Assembly: GCA_036263035.1 (NCBI GenBank)
Contig: DATAHR010000167.1
Span: forward strand, 1 to 12,341
Direction of reading: 5' to 3'
Length of the DNA stretch: 12,341 nt
Origin: JAICYJ01 sp036263035
Lineage (GTDB): Bacteria > Actinomycetota > Thermoleophilia > Gaiellales > JAICJC01
Part shown: positions 1-5,919 of the stretch, one piece after another
Numbering within the stretch: position 1 is the first letter of the stretch
How the letters are laid out: the number at the start of each line of letters is the position of its first letter
Program-made: the position numbers and the translations under genes
The notes under the pieces: model-generated
Database searches by the model: none
What the model saw: the letters and a program-made list of their open reading frames with translations, nothing else
What the model was told of the DNA's origin: nothing

Positions 1-1004
1 TGCTGATCGTCTGTGCCGCGCTGTCGCTGCTGGCAGCGTCGAGCGCCCCGGTCGGCGCGGCCGCCGGCCCGGTACCCCGGCTCGGCCACGTGTTCCTGAT
101 CATCGGCGAGAACACCGACTACAGCCACGTCACGGCCACCAACTCGCCGTACACAATCGGCACGCTGAAGCCGCGGTCGGCCTGGATGACGAACTACTAC
201 GCCGCCACCCACTGGTCGCAGGCCAACTACGTCGCCCTGACCAGCGGCCAGTTCAACCACTGCCAGCAGCAGGACGGCGGCATCGCCTGCCATCAGGACG
301 TGGACAACATCTACCACCAGATGGATATGGCCGGGATCGGCTGGAAGACCTGGCTGGAGGACGAGGGCGGCGTCGGCTGCGGCAACTTGGGCGTTAAGAA
401 CGGCACGGAGACGTTCACGTCCGGCCAGTGCGTGCCCCACGGCAACTGCCCGCTGACCGGCTTCTACACGACCGGCAACCCGCCGATCAACTACGACAAC
501 ATCGAGGGGCCGGGGGGCGTGTTCAATCCGACCACCCCGAGCGCCGAGTGCCTCGCCCGCGACGTCCAGGCCGGCCCGGACATGGCCACGTTCAACGCCG
601 ACCTGGCGGCCGGCAGCGTGCCGCGCTTCAACTTCGTGATCCCGAACGGCTGCGACGACGCCCTCGGCAACTGCAAGCCGATCAACAACCGCTACACGCA
701 GTTCGACGAGTACCTGCGCCGCGAGATCCCGCTGATCAAGCGTTCGCCGGCATGGGACAGCCATGCGCTGATCATCGTGCTGTTCGACGAGGATCAGCGC
801 CAGGGCGGCATCAACCCGAAGGATCCGTTCACCGCGGGCGGCCACACCGTCTGCTTCTTCATCGGCCCAGACGTGCGGCCGGGCAGCTACGGCCGCCTGA
901 CCTACGCCTACAGCGTGGTGCGGATGCTGCAGGACGGCTACGGCCTTCGGCCGTACCTGGGCCACGCGGCGGACGTGCGCACGATCGACCAGATCTGGCG
1001 CTGA
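1..1004 (+). CDS. Secreted phosphoesterase / acid phosphatase-like protein, 5' end missing
   Basis: This gene is open at the left edge (reading frame begins at base 3) and ends at TGA 1002-1004. The first visible residues form the end of a signal peptide, a hydrophobic Leu/Ala/Val run finishing in an Ala-rich stretch near base 66, so the product is exported. The mature part resembles the phosphoesterase family of bacterial phospholipases C and AcpA-type acid phosphatases: an IGENTDYSHV stretch at the start (family IxxENxSY), a THWSQANYVALTSG block at 207-248 (family THPSxPNYxxLxSG, containing the presumed nucleophile), IPNGCDD near 640, LFDEDQ near 781 and GGHTVCFFIGP near 838. The mature part carries nine cysteines, which fits an extracytoplasmic, disulphide-bonded enzyme. 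The substrate is unknown. GTG 90 is an in-frame internal codon, not the start, because the signal peptide lies upstream of it. Its stop overlaps the likely start of tsaE. Confidence 0.8.
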   Translation, partial: LIVCAALSLLAASSAPVGAAAGPVPRLGHVFLIIGENTDYSHVTATNSPYTIGTLKPRSAWMTNYYAATHWSQANYVALTSGQFNHCQQQDGGIACHQDVDNIYHQMDMAGIGWKTWLEDEGGVGCGNLGVKNGTETFTSGQCVPHGNCPLTGFYTTGNPPINYDNIEGPGGVFNPTTPSAECLARDVQAGPDMATFNADLAAGSVPRFNFVIPNGCDDALGNCKPINNRYTQFDEYLRREIPLIKRSPAWDSHALIIVLFDEDQRQGGINPKDPFTAGGHTVCFFIGPDVRPGSYGRLTYAYSVVRMLQDGYGLRPYLGHAADVRTIDQIWR

Positions 1005-1489
1005 GCCGGGCCGCCGACACCCCGTCCGGCCACAGCCGCCGCTGCTCCTCGGCGAGCCTGGAGGACACCGCCCGGCTGGCGGAGGCGCTCGCGGGGCGGC
1101 TGGCAGCCGGCGACAGCGTGTGGCTGCGGGGAGAGCTGGGCGCGGGGAAGACGGCGTTCGTCCGGGCGGCTGCGGCGGCGCTCGGGATCGAGGGCGCCGT
1201 GACCAGCCCCACCTACACCGTCGGCAACCGGTACCGGGGGTCCGGCCCGGATGTGTCGCATCTCGATCTCTACCGCTCGACCGGTCTGACGGAGGAGGAG
1301 TGGGGCGACCTGGAGCCATACTTCGAAGACGCGGTCGTCTTCATCGAGTGGCCGGACGCCGGAGCGCGGTACCTGCCCGCTCCCACCGTCCGCGTGGACA
1401 TCGAGTTCGTGTCGGCCGATGCTAGGCTGATCACCGTTTCCTCCGATGATTCCGGCCTCGTGAACGCGCTTGCTCCTGCTTGCCCTTGA
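1001..1489 (+). CDS. tsaE: tRNA t6A biosynthesis ATPase TsaE (start codon uncertain)
   Basis: TsaE is the P-loop ATPase that drives turnover of the TsaB-TsaD complex making N6-threonylcarbamoyladenosine at position 37 of tRNAs. Counting from CTG 1001, the product is 162 residues, normal for the family. It shows Walker A GELGAGKT (44-51), SPTYT, the HLDLYR motif, and the late IEW motif (FIEWPD). The start is the problem: between the upstream stop and GTG 1118 there is no ATG, GTG or TTG in any frame, and GTG 1118 would remove the N-terminal helix and first strand just before the Walker A loop. CTG 1001 overlaps the upstream TGA as CTGA, copying the ATGA junctions seen later in this run, so it is the preferred start; CTG 1058 is an alternative. 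A sequencing indel upstream cannot be excluded. The 3' end overlaps tsaB by 20 bp. Confidence 0.85.
   Translation: MSRAADTPSGHSRRCSSASLEDTARLAEALAGRLAAGDSVWLRGELGAGKTAFVRAAAAALGIEGAVTSPTYTVGNRYRGSGPDVSHLDLYRSTGLTEEEWGDLEPYFEDAVVFIEWPDAGARYLPAPTVRVDIEFVSADARLITVSSDDSGLVNALAPACP
1423..1428 (+). promoter_or_regulatory. Possible internal -10 box before tsaB
   Basis: TAGGCT sits inside the 3' end of tsaE in the context GCTAGGCTGATC. This resembles GCTACACTGATC upstream of rex at ten of twelve bases. It makes use of AGG, a rare Arg codon in such GC-rich DNA. No good -35 box is visible: TGGACA at 1395-1400 is too far upstream (22-bp spacer). It could give tsaB, rimI and tsaD some independent transcription, but a chance match is quite possible. 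Confidence 0.25.
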
Positions 1490-2087
1490 CACCGCGACCG
1501 ACGCGGCGACGGCGTGCCTCGCCCGGGACGGCGAGGTGCTGGCCGAGTCGATGACGCTCGGCCGGTCGACGGCGGCCCAGCGGCTGCTCGACGACATCAA
1601 CCACCTGACACGGGCGGCGCGGGTGAGCCTCGAGGAGCTCGACGCGGTCGTCGCGGGCACCGGGCCCGGCACCTTCACAGGCCTTCGCATCGGCCTTGCG
1701 TCCGCGCGGGCGCTCGGCTTCGGCCTCGGCATCCCCGTTCACGGCGTGGGCACGCTGGACGCGCTGCTGTCCGGTGACGGCGTGGACGTCGCCTGCATCG
1801 ACGCTCGCCGGGGCGAGGTGTTCTGCAAGGGCGCAGGGATCGAGACATGTGCGCTCGCACCCGAGCGCCTGGCCGAGCTGCTTCCCGACGGTGCGGTCGT
1901 GGCCGGCGACGGGGCGGTGCGCTACCGCGAGCAGCTGGCCGCGGCCGCCATCCCGCCCGACGGCTCGCCGCTGCACGTGCCGTGGGCGCGCTACCACGCA
2001 ACGCTCTCGGCACTGTGGGGCCCGGCCGATCCGCTCTACGTCCGGGCGCCCGACGCCGACCGGTCGATCGCGGGGGCTGCCTCATGA
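1470..2087 (+). CDS. tsaB: tRNA threonylcarbamoyladenosine biosynthesis protein TsaB
   Basis: TsaB is the catalytically inactive ASKHA-fold partner of TsaD and scaffolds the t6A37 synthesis complex in the cytoplasm. The start is TTG 1470, giving LLLALDTATD, which matches the invariant family N-terminus; the only upstream in-frame ATG (1446) stops after five codons. At 205 residues it is near the usual 200-230. Visible motifs are ALDTAT (5-10), the GTGPGTFTGLRIG loop (63-75), IDARRGEV and, near the end, PLYVRAPDAD. The HSE motif often found around residue 35-40 is replaced by STAAQ, a minor variation. It overlaps tsaE by 20 bp and meets rimI in an ATGATGA junction. Confidence 0.93.
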   Translation: MLLLALDTATDAATACLARDGEVLAESMTLGRSTAAQRLLDDINHLTRAARVSLEELDAVVAGTGPGTFTGLRIGLASARALGFGLGIPVHGVGTLDALLSGDGVDVACIDARRGEVFCKGAGIETCALAPERLAELLPDGAVVAGDGAVRYREQLAAAAIPPDGSPLHVPWARYHATLSALWGPADPLYVRAPDADRSIAGAAS

Positions 2088-2551
2088 TGACCGCCGTCGA
2101 TGTGCGGCCGCTGCGGCCGTCCGACCTCGACGCGATCGAGCGCATCGAGCGCCGCTCCTATCCAACGCCGTGGTCGCGGTCGATGTTCGCGGGAGAGCTT
2201 TCAAAGCCGAGCGGCATCTGCCTCGGCGCCTTCCAGGGCGAGGACATGCTCGGCTACCTGATCGTCGCCCGCTACGTGGACGCCTGGCACGTGATGAACG
2301 TCGCCGTCGACGAGACGTGGCGAGGACGTGGCGTTGCCAGGCAGATGCTCGAGCACCTGTTCGAGCTGACCGAGGACGATGTCGAGCGGGGCTACACGCT
2401 CGAGGTGCGCGTGTCCAACGCGACCGCGATCACGCTCTACCGCAGCCTGGGGTTCGTCGAGACCGGCGTGCGGCGCGGCTATTACACGGACAACCGGGAG
2501 GACGCCCTGATCATGTGGCGGGATCCCGGCGCGGAGGGCGAGGACGGATGA
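2084..2551 (+). CDS. rimI: GNAT N-acetyltransferase RimI (ribosomal protein S18-alanine type)
   Basis: This 155-residue protein is a GNAT-fold acetyltransferase. The acetyl-CoA loop is RGRGVA (80-85, R/QxxGxG/A), followed by LEVRVSNATAITLYRSLGF and a Tyr-rich GYYTDNREDALIM end, the signature of RimI rather than of generic GNATs. RimI acetylates the N-terminal Ala of ribosomal protein S18 in Escherichia coli; some actinobacterial homologues have broader specificity, so the substrate here is not certain. The start is ATG 2084, overlapping the tsaB stop, with ATG 2087 an equally possible second codon. A G-rich tract at 2071-2075 is the nearest Shine-Dalgarno-like sequence. Its position between tsaB and tsaD is the classical one. 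Its stop overlaps tsaD as ATGA. Confidence 0.92.
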   Translation: MMTAVDVRPLRPSDLDAIERIERRSYPTPWSRSMFAGELSKPSGICLGAFQGEDMLGYLIVARYVDAWHVMNVAVDETWRGRGVARQMLEHLFELTEDDVERGYTLEVRVSNATAITLYRSLGFVETGVRRGYYTDNREDALIMWRDPGAEGEDG

Positions 2552-3537
2552 TCCTCGCCATCGAGAGCTCGTGCGACGAGACCGCCGCGGCGCTCGTCGA
2601 TCGTGACGGCGCCCTGCGGGCCAGCGTCGTCGCCTCGCAGGCGCAGCTGCATGCGCGCTACGGCGGCGTGGTGCCCGAGGTCGCGTCGCGCCGCCATCTC
2701 GAGCTGTGCATCCCGGTGGTTGAACGTGCGCTCGAGGAGGCCGGCGCGACGCTCGACGACGTCGATGCCGTCGCGGTGACCGAGGGGCCGGGGCTGATCG
2801 GGGCGCTCCTGGTCGGTCTGGCGACGGCGAAGGCGCTCGCCTTCGCACGGGGCCTGCCGCTGATCCCCGTCGACCATCTGCACGGGCACATCGCCTCGCT
2901 CTACCTCGGCCCGGAGCCGCTCGAGCCGCCGTTCCTGCTGCTGCTCGCCTCCGGGGGCCACACGCTGCTCGCCGAGGTCGACCATCGCGAGCCGGGGATG
3001 CGCGTGATCGGGCAGACGCTCGACGACGCCGCCGGCGAGGCGTTCGACAAGGGAGCCCGCCTGCTCGGCCTCGGCTACCCGGGCGGCGCAGCGCTCGAGC
3101 GGCTCGCTCGCGACGGCGACGACGCGGCCCACGACTTCGGCGTCGCCATGGCCGGGCGGCCGGGCTTCGACTTCTCGTTCAGCGGGCTGAAGACGGCGCT
3201 GCGAAACGCGGTGATGGCGTCGGGCGGAAGCGACGCCGAACGCGCCGACCTGGCGGCGTCCTACCAGCGGGCCATCGTCCGCTCGCTGGTCTCACGGACG
3301 ATGCAGGCCGTGGACGCGAGCGGGCGCGACACGCTGGCCGTCGTCGGCGGCGTGGCCGCCAACGGCGTGCTGCGCGGCGCGCTGGAGGACGCCTGCGCAG
3401 GTGCGGGGGTGAAGCTGGCGCTGGCACCGCTCGCGCTCTGCTCGGACAACGCGGCGATGATCGCCTCGGCCGCGAGGTACTGCAGGCCGGTGCCGTTCCC
3501 CGAGTACCTGTCCCGAGACGCCTACGCCACGGCATGA
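2548..3537 (+). CDS. tsaD: tRNA N6-adenosine threonylcarbamoyltransferase TsaD
   Basis: TsaD transfers the threonylcarbamoyl group from threonylcarbamoyl-AMP to A37 of ANN-decoding tRNAs. The 329-residue protein is full length and carries all expected signatures: ESSCDET at 6-12, the HLHGH metal site (His110 and His114), SGGHT, GEAFDKGARLLGLGYPGG, FDFSFSGLKTALRN, GGVAANGVLR and the third metal ligand in CSDNAAM (Asp300). ATG 2548 is unambiguous because the protein begins MILAIESSCDE, as in all homologues, and a GGAGGGCGAGGA Shine-Dalgarno region lies at 2533-2544. It overlaps rimI by ATGA at its start and the glutaredoxin-like gene by ATGA at its end, so translational coupling is likely. The threonylcarbamoyl-AMP synthase TsaC/Sua5 needed for the pathway is not in the window. 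Confidence 0.97.
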   Translation: MILAIESSCDETAAALVDRDGALRASVVASQAQLHARYGGVVPEVASRRHLELCIPVVERALEEAGATLDDVDAVAVTEGPGLIGALLVGLATAKALAFARGLPLIPVDHLHGHIASLYLGPEPLEPPFLLLLASGGHTLLAEVDHREPGMRVIGQTLDDAAGEAFDKGARLLGLGYPGGAALERLARDGDDAAHDFGVAMAGRPGFDFSFSGLKTALRNAVMASGGSDAERADLAASYQRAIVRSLVSRTMQAVDASGRDTLAVVGGVAANGVLRGALEDACAGAGVKLALAPLALCSDNAAMIASAARYCRPVPFPEYLSRDAYATA

Positions 3538-3791
3538 GCGTCGAGGTGGTTCTGTATGGCGCCCCCGGGTGCCACCTCTGCGACGTCGCGAAGGACGTCC
3601 TCGACCGGCAGCGGAAGCTGCTCGGCTTCGACCTGCAGGTGGTCGACATCTCGGGCGACCCTGAGCTTGAGCGCTCGTACCGGGAGCAGATCCCGGTGGT
3701 GTTCGTGGATGGCCGCAAGGCCTTCAAGTACCGCGTCGACCCGCTCGAGCTGGCGCGCCGCGTGACCTCAGCGTCACAAACCGGCTCCTGA
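3534..3791 (+). CDS. Glutaredoxin-like thioredoxin-fold protein (DUF836 type)
   Basis: This 85-residue protein has a thioredoxin-fold layout: strand EVVLYGAPG, redox site Cys13-His-Leu-Cys16, helix, strand LQVVDISGDP, and the cis-proline loop IPVVFVDGR (Pro54). It matches the short glutaredoxin-like family PF05768 rather than classical CPYC glutaredoxins. It is probably a cytoplasmic thiol-disulphide oxidoreductase; its partner is unknown. ATG 3534 overlaps the tsaD stop, making it the last gene of the run. Its 3' end contains the left arm of a hairpin that reaches into the rex promoter region. Small proteins of this kind often lie beside rex in Actinobacteria (from memory), consistent with a redox role. 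Confidence 0.85.
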   Translation: MSVEVVLYGAPGCHLCDVAKDVLDRQRKLLGFDLQVVDISGDPELERSYREQIPVVFVDGRKAFKYRVDPLELARRVTSASQTGS

Positions 3792-3807
3792 GGCCGCGGT
3801 TTGTGAC
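3773..3807 (+). terminator. Hairpin over the glutaredoxin-like stop codon; terminator or regulatory stem
   Basis: GTCACAAAC (3773-3781) pairs with GTTTGTGAC (3799-3807), and inside it CGGC (3782-3785) pairs with GCCG (3793-3796). This gives a 13-bp stem with a 2-nt bulge and a 7-nt loop containing the TGA stop. It sits where the tsa run should end. No U-rich tail follows (AAGCGG), so it is not a textbook intrinsic terminator. Its arms are also TTGTGAC half-sites that may act as DNA-binding sites. Confidence 0.45.
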
Positions 3808-3860
3808 AAGCGGATGGCCGCTCCGGAGCCAATCGCTACACTGATCGTGCAATGTCACAA
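3801..3860 (+). promoter_or_regulatory. Candidate Rex operator half-sites upstream of rex
   Basis: TTGTGACA (3801-3808) and its exact reverse complement TGTCACAA (3853-3860) flank the putative -10 box, with centres 52 bp apart, close to five helical turns. A third copy, GTCACAAA, lies at 3773-3780. Known Rex operators contain TTGTGA...TCACAA with about six bases between TGTGA and TCACA, so the half-site sequence fits but the spacing does not. Rex autoregulation is established in several Gram-positive bacteria; here it is inference. Confidence 0.4.
3837..3842 (+). promoter_or_regulatory. Putative -10 box for rex
   Basis: TACACT lies nine bases before ATG 3852. Transcription would begin close to that ATG, giving a leaderless or nearly leaderless message. 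No convincing -35 is visible at the 17-bp position. Two other genes in the window show the same geometry, which strengthens this call. Confidence 0.5.
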
Positions 3861-4508
3861 GGAACCATTCCCAGGGAGGATTCGTTGGCCCAGGAACGCT
3901 TGACCGTGGGTGTCGCAGCGCGGCTCTCGCGCTATCTGCAGGTGCTCACTCAGGCGAAGAAGATGGGCCGGGACTCGATCTCGTCGCAGGAGATCGGGGA
4001 GTACACGAACGTCAACGCGACCCAGATCCGTCGCGACCTGTCCGGGTTCGGCAAGTTCGGCAAGCGCGGCGTCGGCTACAACATCGACTCGCTGATCTCC
4101 GAGATCCGGGCGATCCTCCGCACCTCCGGCCAGCACAACATCGCGCTGATCGGCGCGGGTGACCTGGGCCGCGCGATTGCGTCCTCGACGGTGTTCGCCG
4201 ATCACGGGTTCCACATCGCCGGCGTGTTCGACTCCGACCCCCGCAAGGTCGGGTCGCAGATCGCCAGCCTGACGGTGCAGGACGCGTCGACGCTCGCCGA
4301 CACGGTGCGCGACAAGAACATCATCGTCGGCGTTCTGGCCGTCCCGCCGGCCGCGGCGCAGCAGGCGGCCGACGCCCTGGTCGACGCAGGCGTGAAGATC
4401 ATCTTCAGCTACTCGGACGCCCTGATCGACACGCCGCCCGACGTGACGGTGCATCGGTCCAGCCCGGCCGCTGCGCTGCTGTACGCGCTGTACTTCCACC
4501 TCACGTAG
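3852..4508 (+). CDS. rex: Redox-sensing transcriptional repressor Rex
   Basis: Rex is a dimeric repressor that senses the NADH/NAD+ ratio and controls respiration and fermentation genes. From ATG 3852 the protein has 218 residues, and from TTG 3885 it has 207, both within the family range. The N-terminal winged helix is clear (ARLSRYLQVLTQ through NATQIRRDLSGFGKFGKRGVGY), followed by a Rossmann fold with GAGDLG (101-106), FDSDPRKVG, and a C-terminal helix ending LLYALYFHLT that swaps between subunits in known structures. ATG 3852 has no Shine-Dalgarno sequence but sits where a leaderless start would be; TTG 3885 has AGGGAGGA five bases upstream. The choice of ATG is therefore tentative. In many actinobacteria rex is followed by hemA; here a glycosyltransferase follows. 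Confidence 0.95.
   Translation: MSQGTIPREDSLAQERLTVGVAARLSRYLQVLTQAKKMGRDSISSQEIGEYTNVNATQIRRDLSGFGKFGKRGVGYNIDSLISEIRAILRTSGQHNIALIGAGDLGRAIASSTVFADHGFHIAGVFDSDPRKVGSQIASLTVQDASTLADTVRDKNIIVGVLAVPPAAAQQAADALVDAGVKIIFSYSDALIDTPPDVTVHRSSPAAALLYALYFHLT
3873..3880 (+). promoter_or_regulatory. Strong Shine-Dalgarno for an alternative rex start (TTG 3885)
   Basis: AGGGAGGA ends four bases before TTG 3885, which is in frame with rex and gives MAQERLTVGVAARLSRY. This is one of the best ribosome-binding sequences in the window and lies inside the coding sequence if ATG 3852 is used. Confidence 0.55.
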
Positions 4509-4532
4509 CGGTCCTCGGCCAGCGCGGTCGTC

Positions 4533-4538
4533 TAGCCT
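4533..4538 (+). promoter_or_regulatory. Putative -10 box for the GT4 glycosyltransferase
   Basis: TAGCCT lies eight bases before ATG 4547, in the 38-bp gap after rex. As with rex, transcription would start almost at the ATG. There is no Shine-Dalgarno sequence before the ATG, which fits leaderless translation. No -35 consensus is visible. Confidence 0.45.
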
Positions 4539-4546
4539 TCTCCGCC

Positions 4547-5788
4547 ATGCGCCTGGTGCTCTGGCACGGCTACCTGCTGTCGGGCACCGGCTCGAACATC
4601 TACACCCAGCACGTCGCCCGCGCGTGGGGCCGGCTCGGCCATGACGTCCGCGTCATCTGCCAGGAGCCGCATCCCGAGGCCTTCGACCTGGGGCCGAACG
4701 TCCGCATCCTGCGCCCCGACATCGGCCCGCTCCTGCCGACCTTCGTGCTCGACCGCTATGAGGGCGTCGAGGCGCGCCGGGTGGGGGACATGACCCTCCC
4801 CGAACGGGATCGCTACCTGGCCGCCAGCATCGGCAGCCTGGCCGGGATGCTGGCCGAGCAGCCCGCTGAACTCGTCCTCGCCAACCACGCGATCATGGGC
4901 GGCCCGGTCGCCGCTGCCGGATGCGGTCCGACGGCGACGCCGTATGCGGTGAAGCTGCACGGCTCGGAGCTCGAGTACGCCATCCGCGGCAACGCCGAGC
5001 TGGCACGCCTCGCGGCAGCGCCGCTGAATGGCGCGGCGGCCGTGTATGCGGGCTCCCAGCACATCGTGAACGTCACCCGCGAGCTGCTCGGGGACGGCCC
5101 CTACCTCGACCGCACCGCGGTCGTGCCGCCGGGCGTGGACACCGACGAGTTCCGCCCCGAGGCCGGCTCGCGCGAGCGCCTGGACGCGCTGCTGCGTGCG
5201 GACCGGCCCGGCGCCCACCCGGAGCGGCACCCGGATCCGGACGCGGCCGACCGGCTGGCGGGCGTCGGTCCCTTCGTGCTCTACGTCGGCAAGCTGCTGC
5301 AGCAGAAGGGCGTCCACCTGCTGCTCGAGGCGTGGCGTGCTCTCAGTCCCCGGTACCCGGACCTGTCACTGGTCGTTGTCGGGTTCGGCAGCGACCGCGA
5401 CTGGCTGGAGTCGATCGCGGGCGATCGCGTGGTCTTCACCGGTGCGATGGATCACGCGCAGCTGCAGGCGCTGATGCCGCTGGCCGAGGTGATGGTCGTC
5501 CCCAGCGTGCTCGCTGAGGCCTTCGGCATGGTGGCCGCCGAGGCGGCGAGCAGCGGGGTGATGACGGTGGTGGCCGACCATTCCGGGCTGGCCGAGGTCG
5601 CCGCCGGCCTGGGCGACGCGGCGCGAACCTTCGACGGGGGCGCGCCGGAGCTCGAGGGCGCAATCGGCGAGGTGCTCGAGCTGCCACCCGGGGATCGGCG
5701 AGCTGCCGGGGCCCGCGGCCGTGAGCGGGTGCTCGAGCGATGGAGCTGGGAGCGGATCGCGGAACGGCTCCTCGCGCCCGTGGCGTAG
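4547..5788 (+). CDS. GT4-family glycosyltransferase (GT-B fold)
   Basis: This 413-residue protein is a cytoplasmic or membrane-associated glycosyltransferase using a nucleotide-sugar donor. The N-terminal acceptor domain begins MRLVLWHGYLLSGTGSNIYTQ with the usual glycine-rich loop, and has KLHGSELEY around residue 135. The donor domain begins FVLYVGKLLQQKG (about 242-255, with the Lys249 and Lys254 region), followed by VVVGFGSD, VVFTGAMDH and the EX7E motif EAFGMVAAE (Glu324, Glu332). The donor and acceptor sugars cannot be read from sequence; glycolipid, glycogen-like or cell-surface glycan assembly are all possible. A charged Pro/His/Asp-rich stretch (about 221-238) lengthens the linker between the two domains. 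ATG 4547 is the first in-frame ATG after rex and matches family N-termini. The gene appears monocistronic: a small hairpin and a 131-bp gap follow. Confidence 0.88.
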   Translation: MRLVLWHGYLLSGTGSNIYTQHVARAWGRLGHDVRVICQEPHPEAFDLGPNVRILRPDIGPLLPTFVLDRYEGVEARRVGDMTLPERDRYLAASIGSLAGMLAEQPAELVLANHAIMGGPVAAAGCGPTATPYAVKLHGSELEYAIRGNAELARLAAAPLNGAAAVYAGSQHIVNVTRELLGDGPYLDRTAVVPPGVDTDEFRPEAGSRERLDALLRADRPGAHPERHPDPDAADRLAGVGPFVLYVGKLLQQKGVHLLLEAWRALSPRYPDLSLVVVGFGSDRDWLESIAGDRVVFTGAMDHAQLQALMPLAEVMVVPSVLAEAFGMVAAEAASSGVMTVVADHSGLAEVAAGLGDAARTFDGGAPELEGAIGEVLELPPGDRRAAGARGRERVLERWSWERIAERLLAPVA

Positions 5789-5796
5789 CCACCGAT

Positions 5797-5810
5797 CCGG
5801 CTCAAGCCGG
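5797..5810 (+). terminator. Short GC hairpin after the GT4 gene
   Basis: CCGGC (5797-5801) and GCCGG (5806-5810) flank a TCAA loop, nine bases after the GT4 stop. The stem is only five pairs and has no U-tract, so it is a weak terminator candidate. The rest of the gap to 5919 shows a possible CCCC-CGCA-GGGG stem-loop but no clear promoter. Confidence 0.3.
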
Positions 5811-5919
5811 GCACACCGCGGTCGATTGCTGGCGCGTGAGGCTCGTAGACCGCGCCACTTCCCCCGCAGGGGCGCAGGTTCGTCTCTCCGGACTGGCCGC
5901 CGTCGCCAGGCTCGGAGGG

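Noticed and set aside
1446..1463. Short upstream frame (ATG, five codons, stop) before tsaB
   Set aside because: It has no Shine-Dalgarno sequence and is embedded in tsaE; a regulatory leader peptide cannot be supported.
1118..1489. tsaE starting at GTG 1118
   Set aside because: It would remove the conserved first helix and leave only a few residues before Walker A.
5848..5905. Possible tRNA or tmRNA end, from a GGTTCG beside short GC stems
   Set aside because: The T-arm does not pair properly, and no D-arm, anticodon arm or acceptor stem can be drawn.
5740..5919. Upstream extension of the histidine kinase to ATG 5740
   Set aside because: It would overlap the GT4 coding end by 49 bp and adds a Pro/Ala/Arg-rich segment before the first membrane helix.
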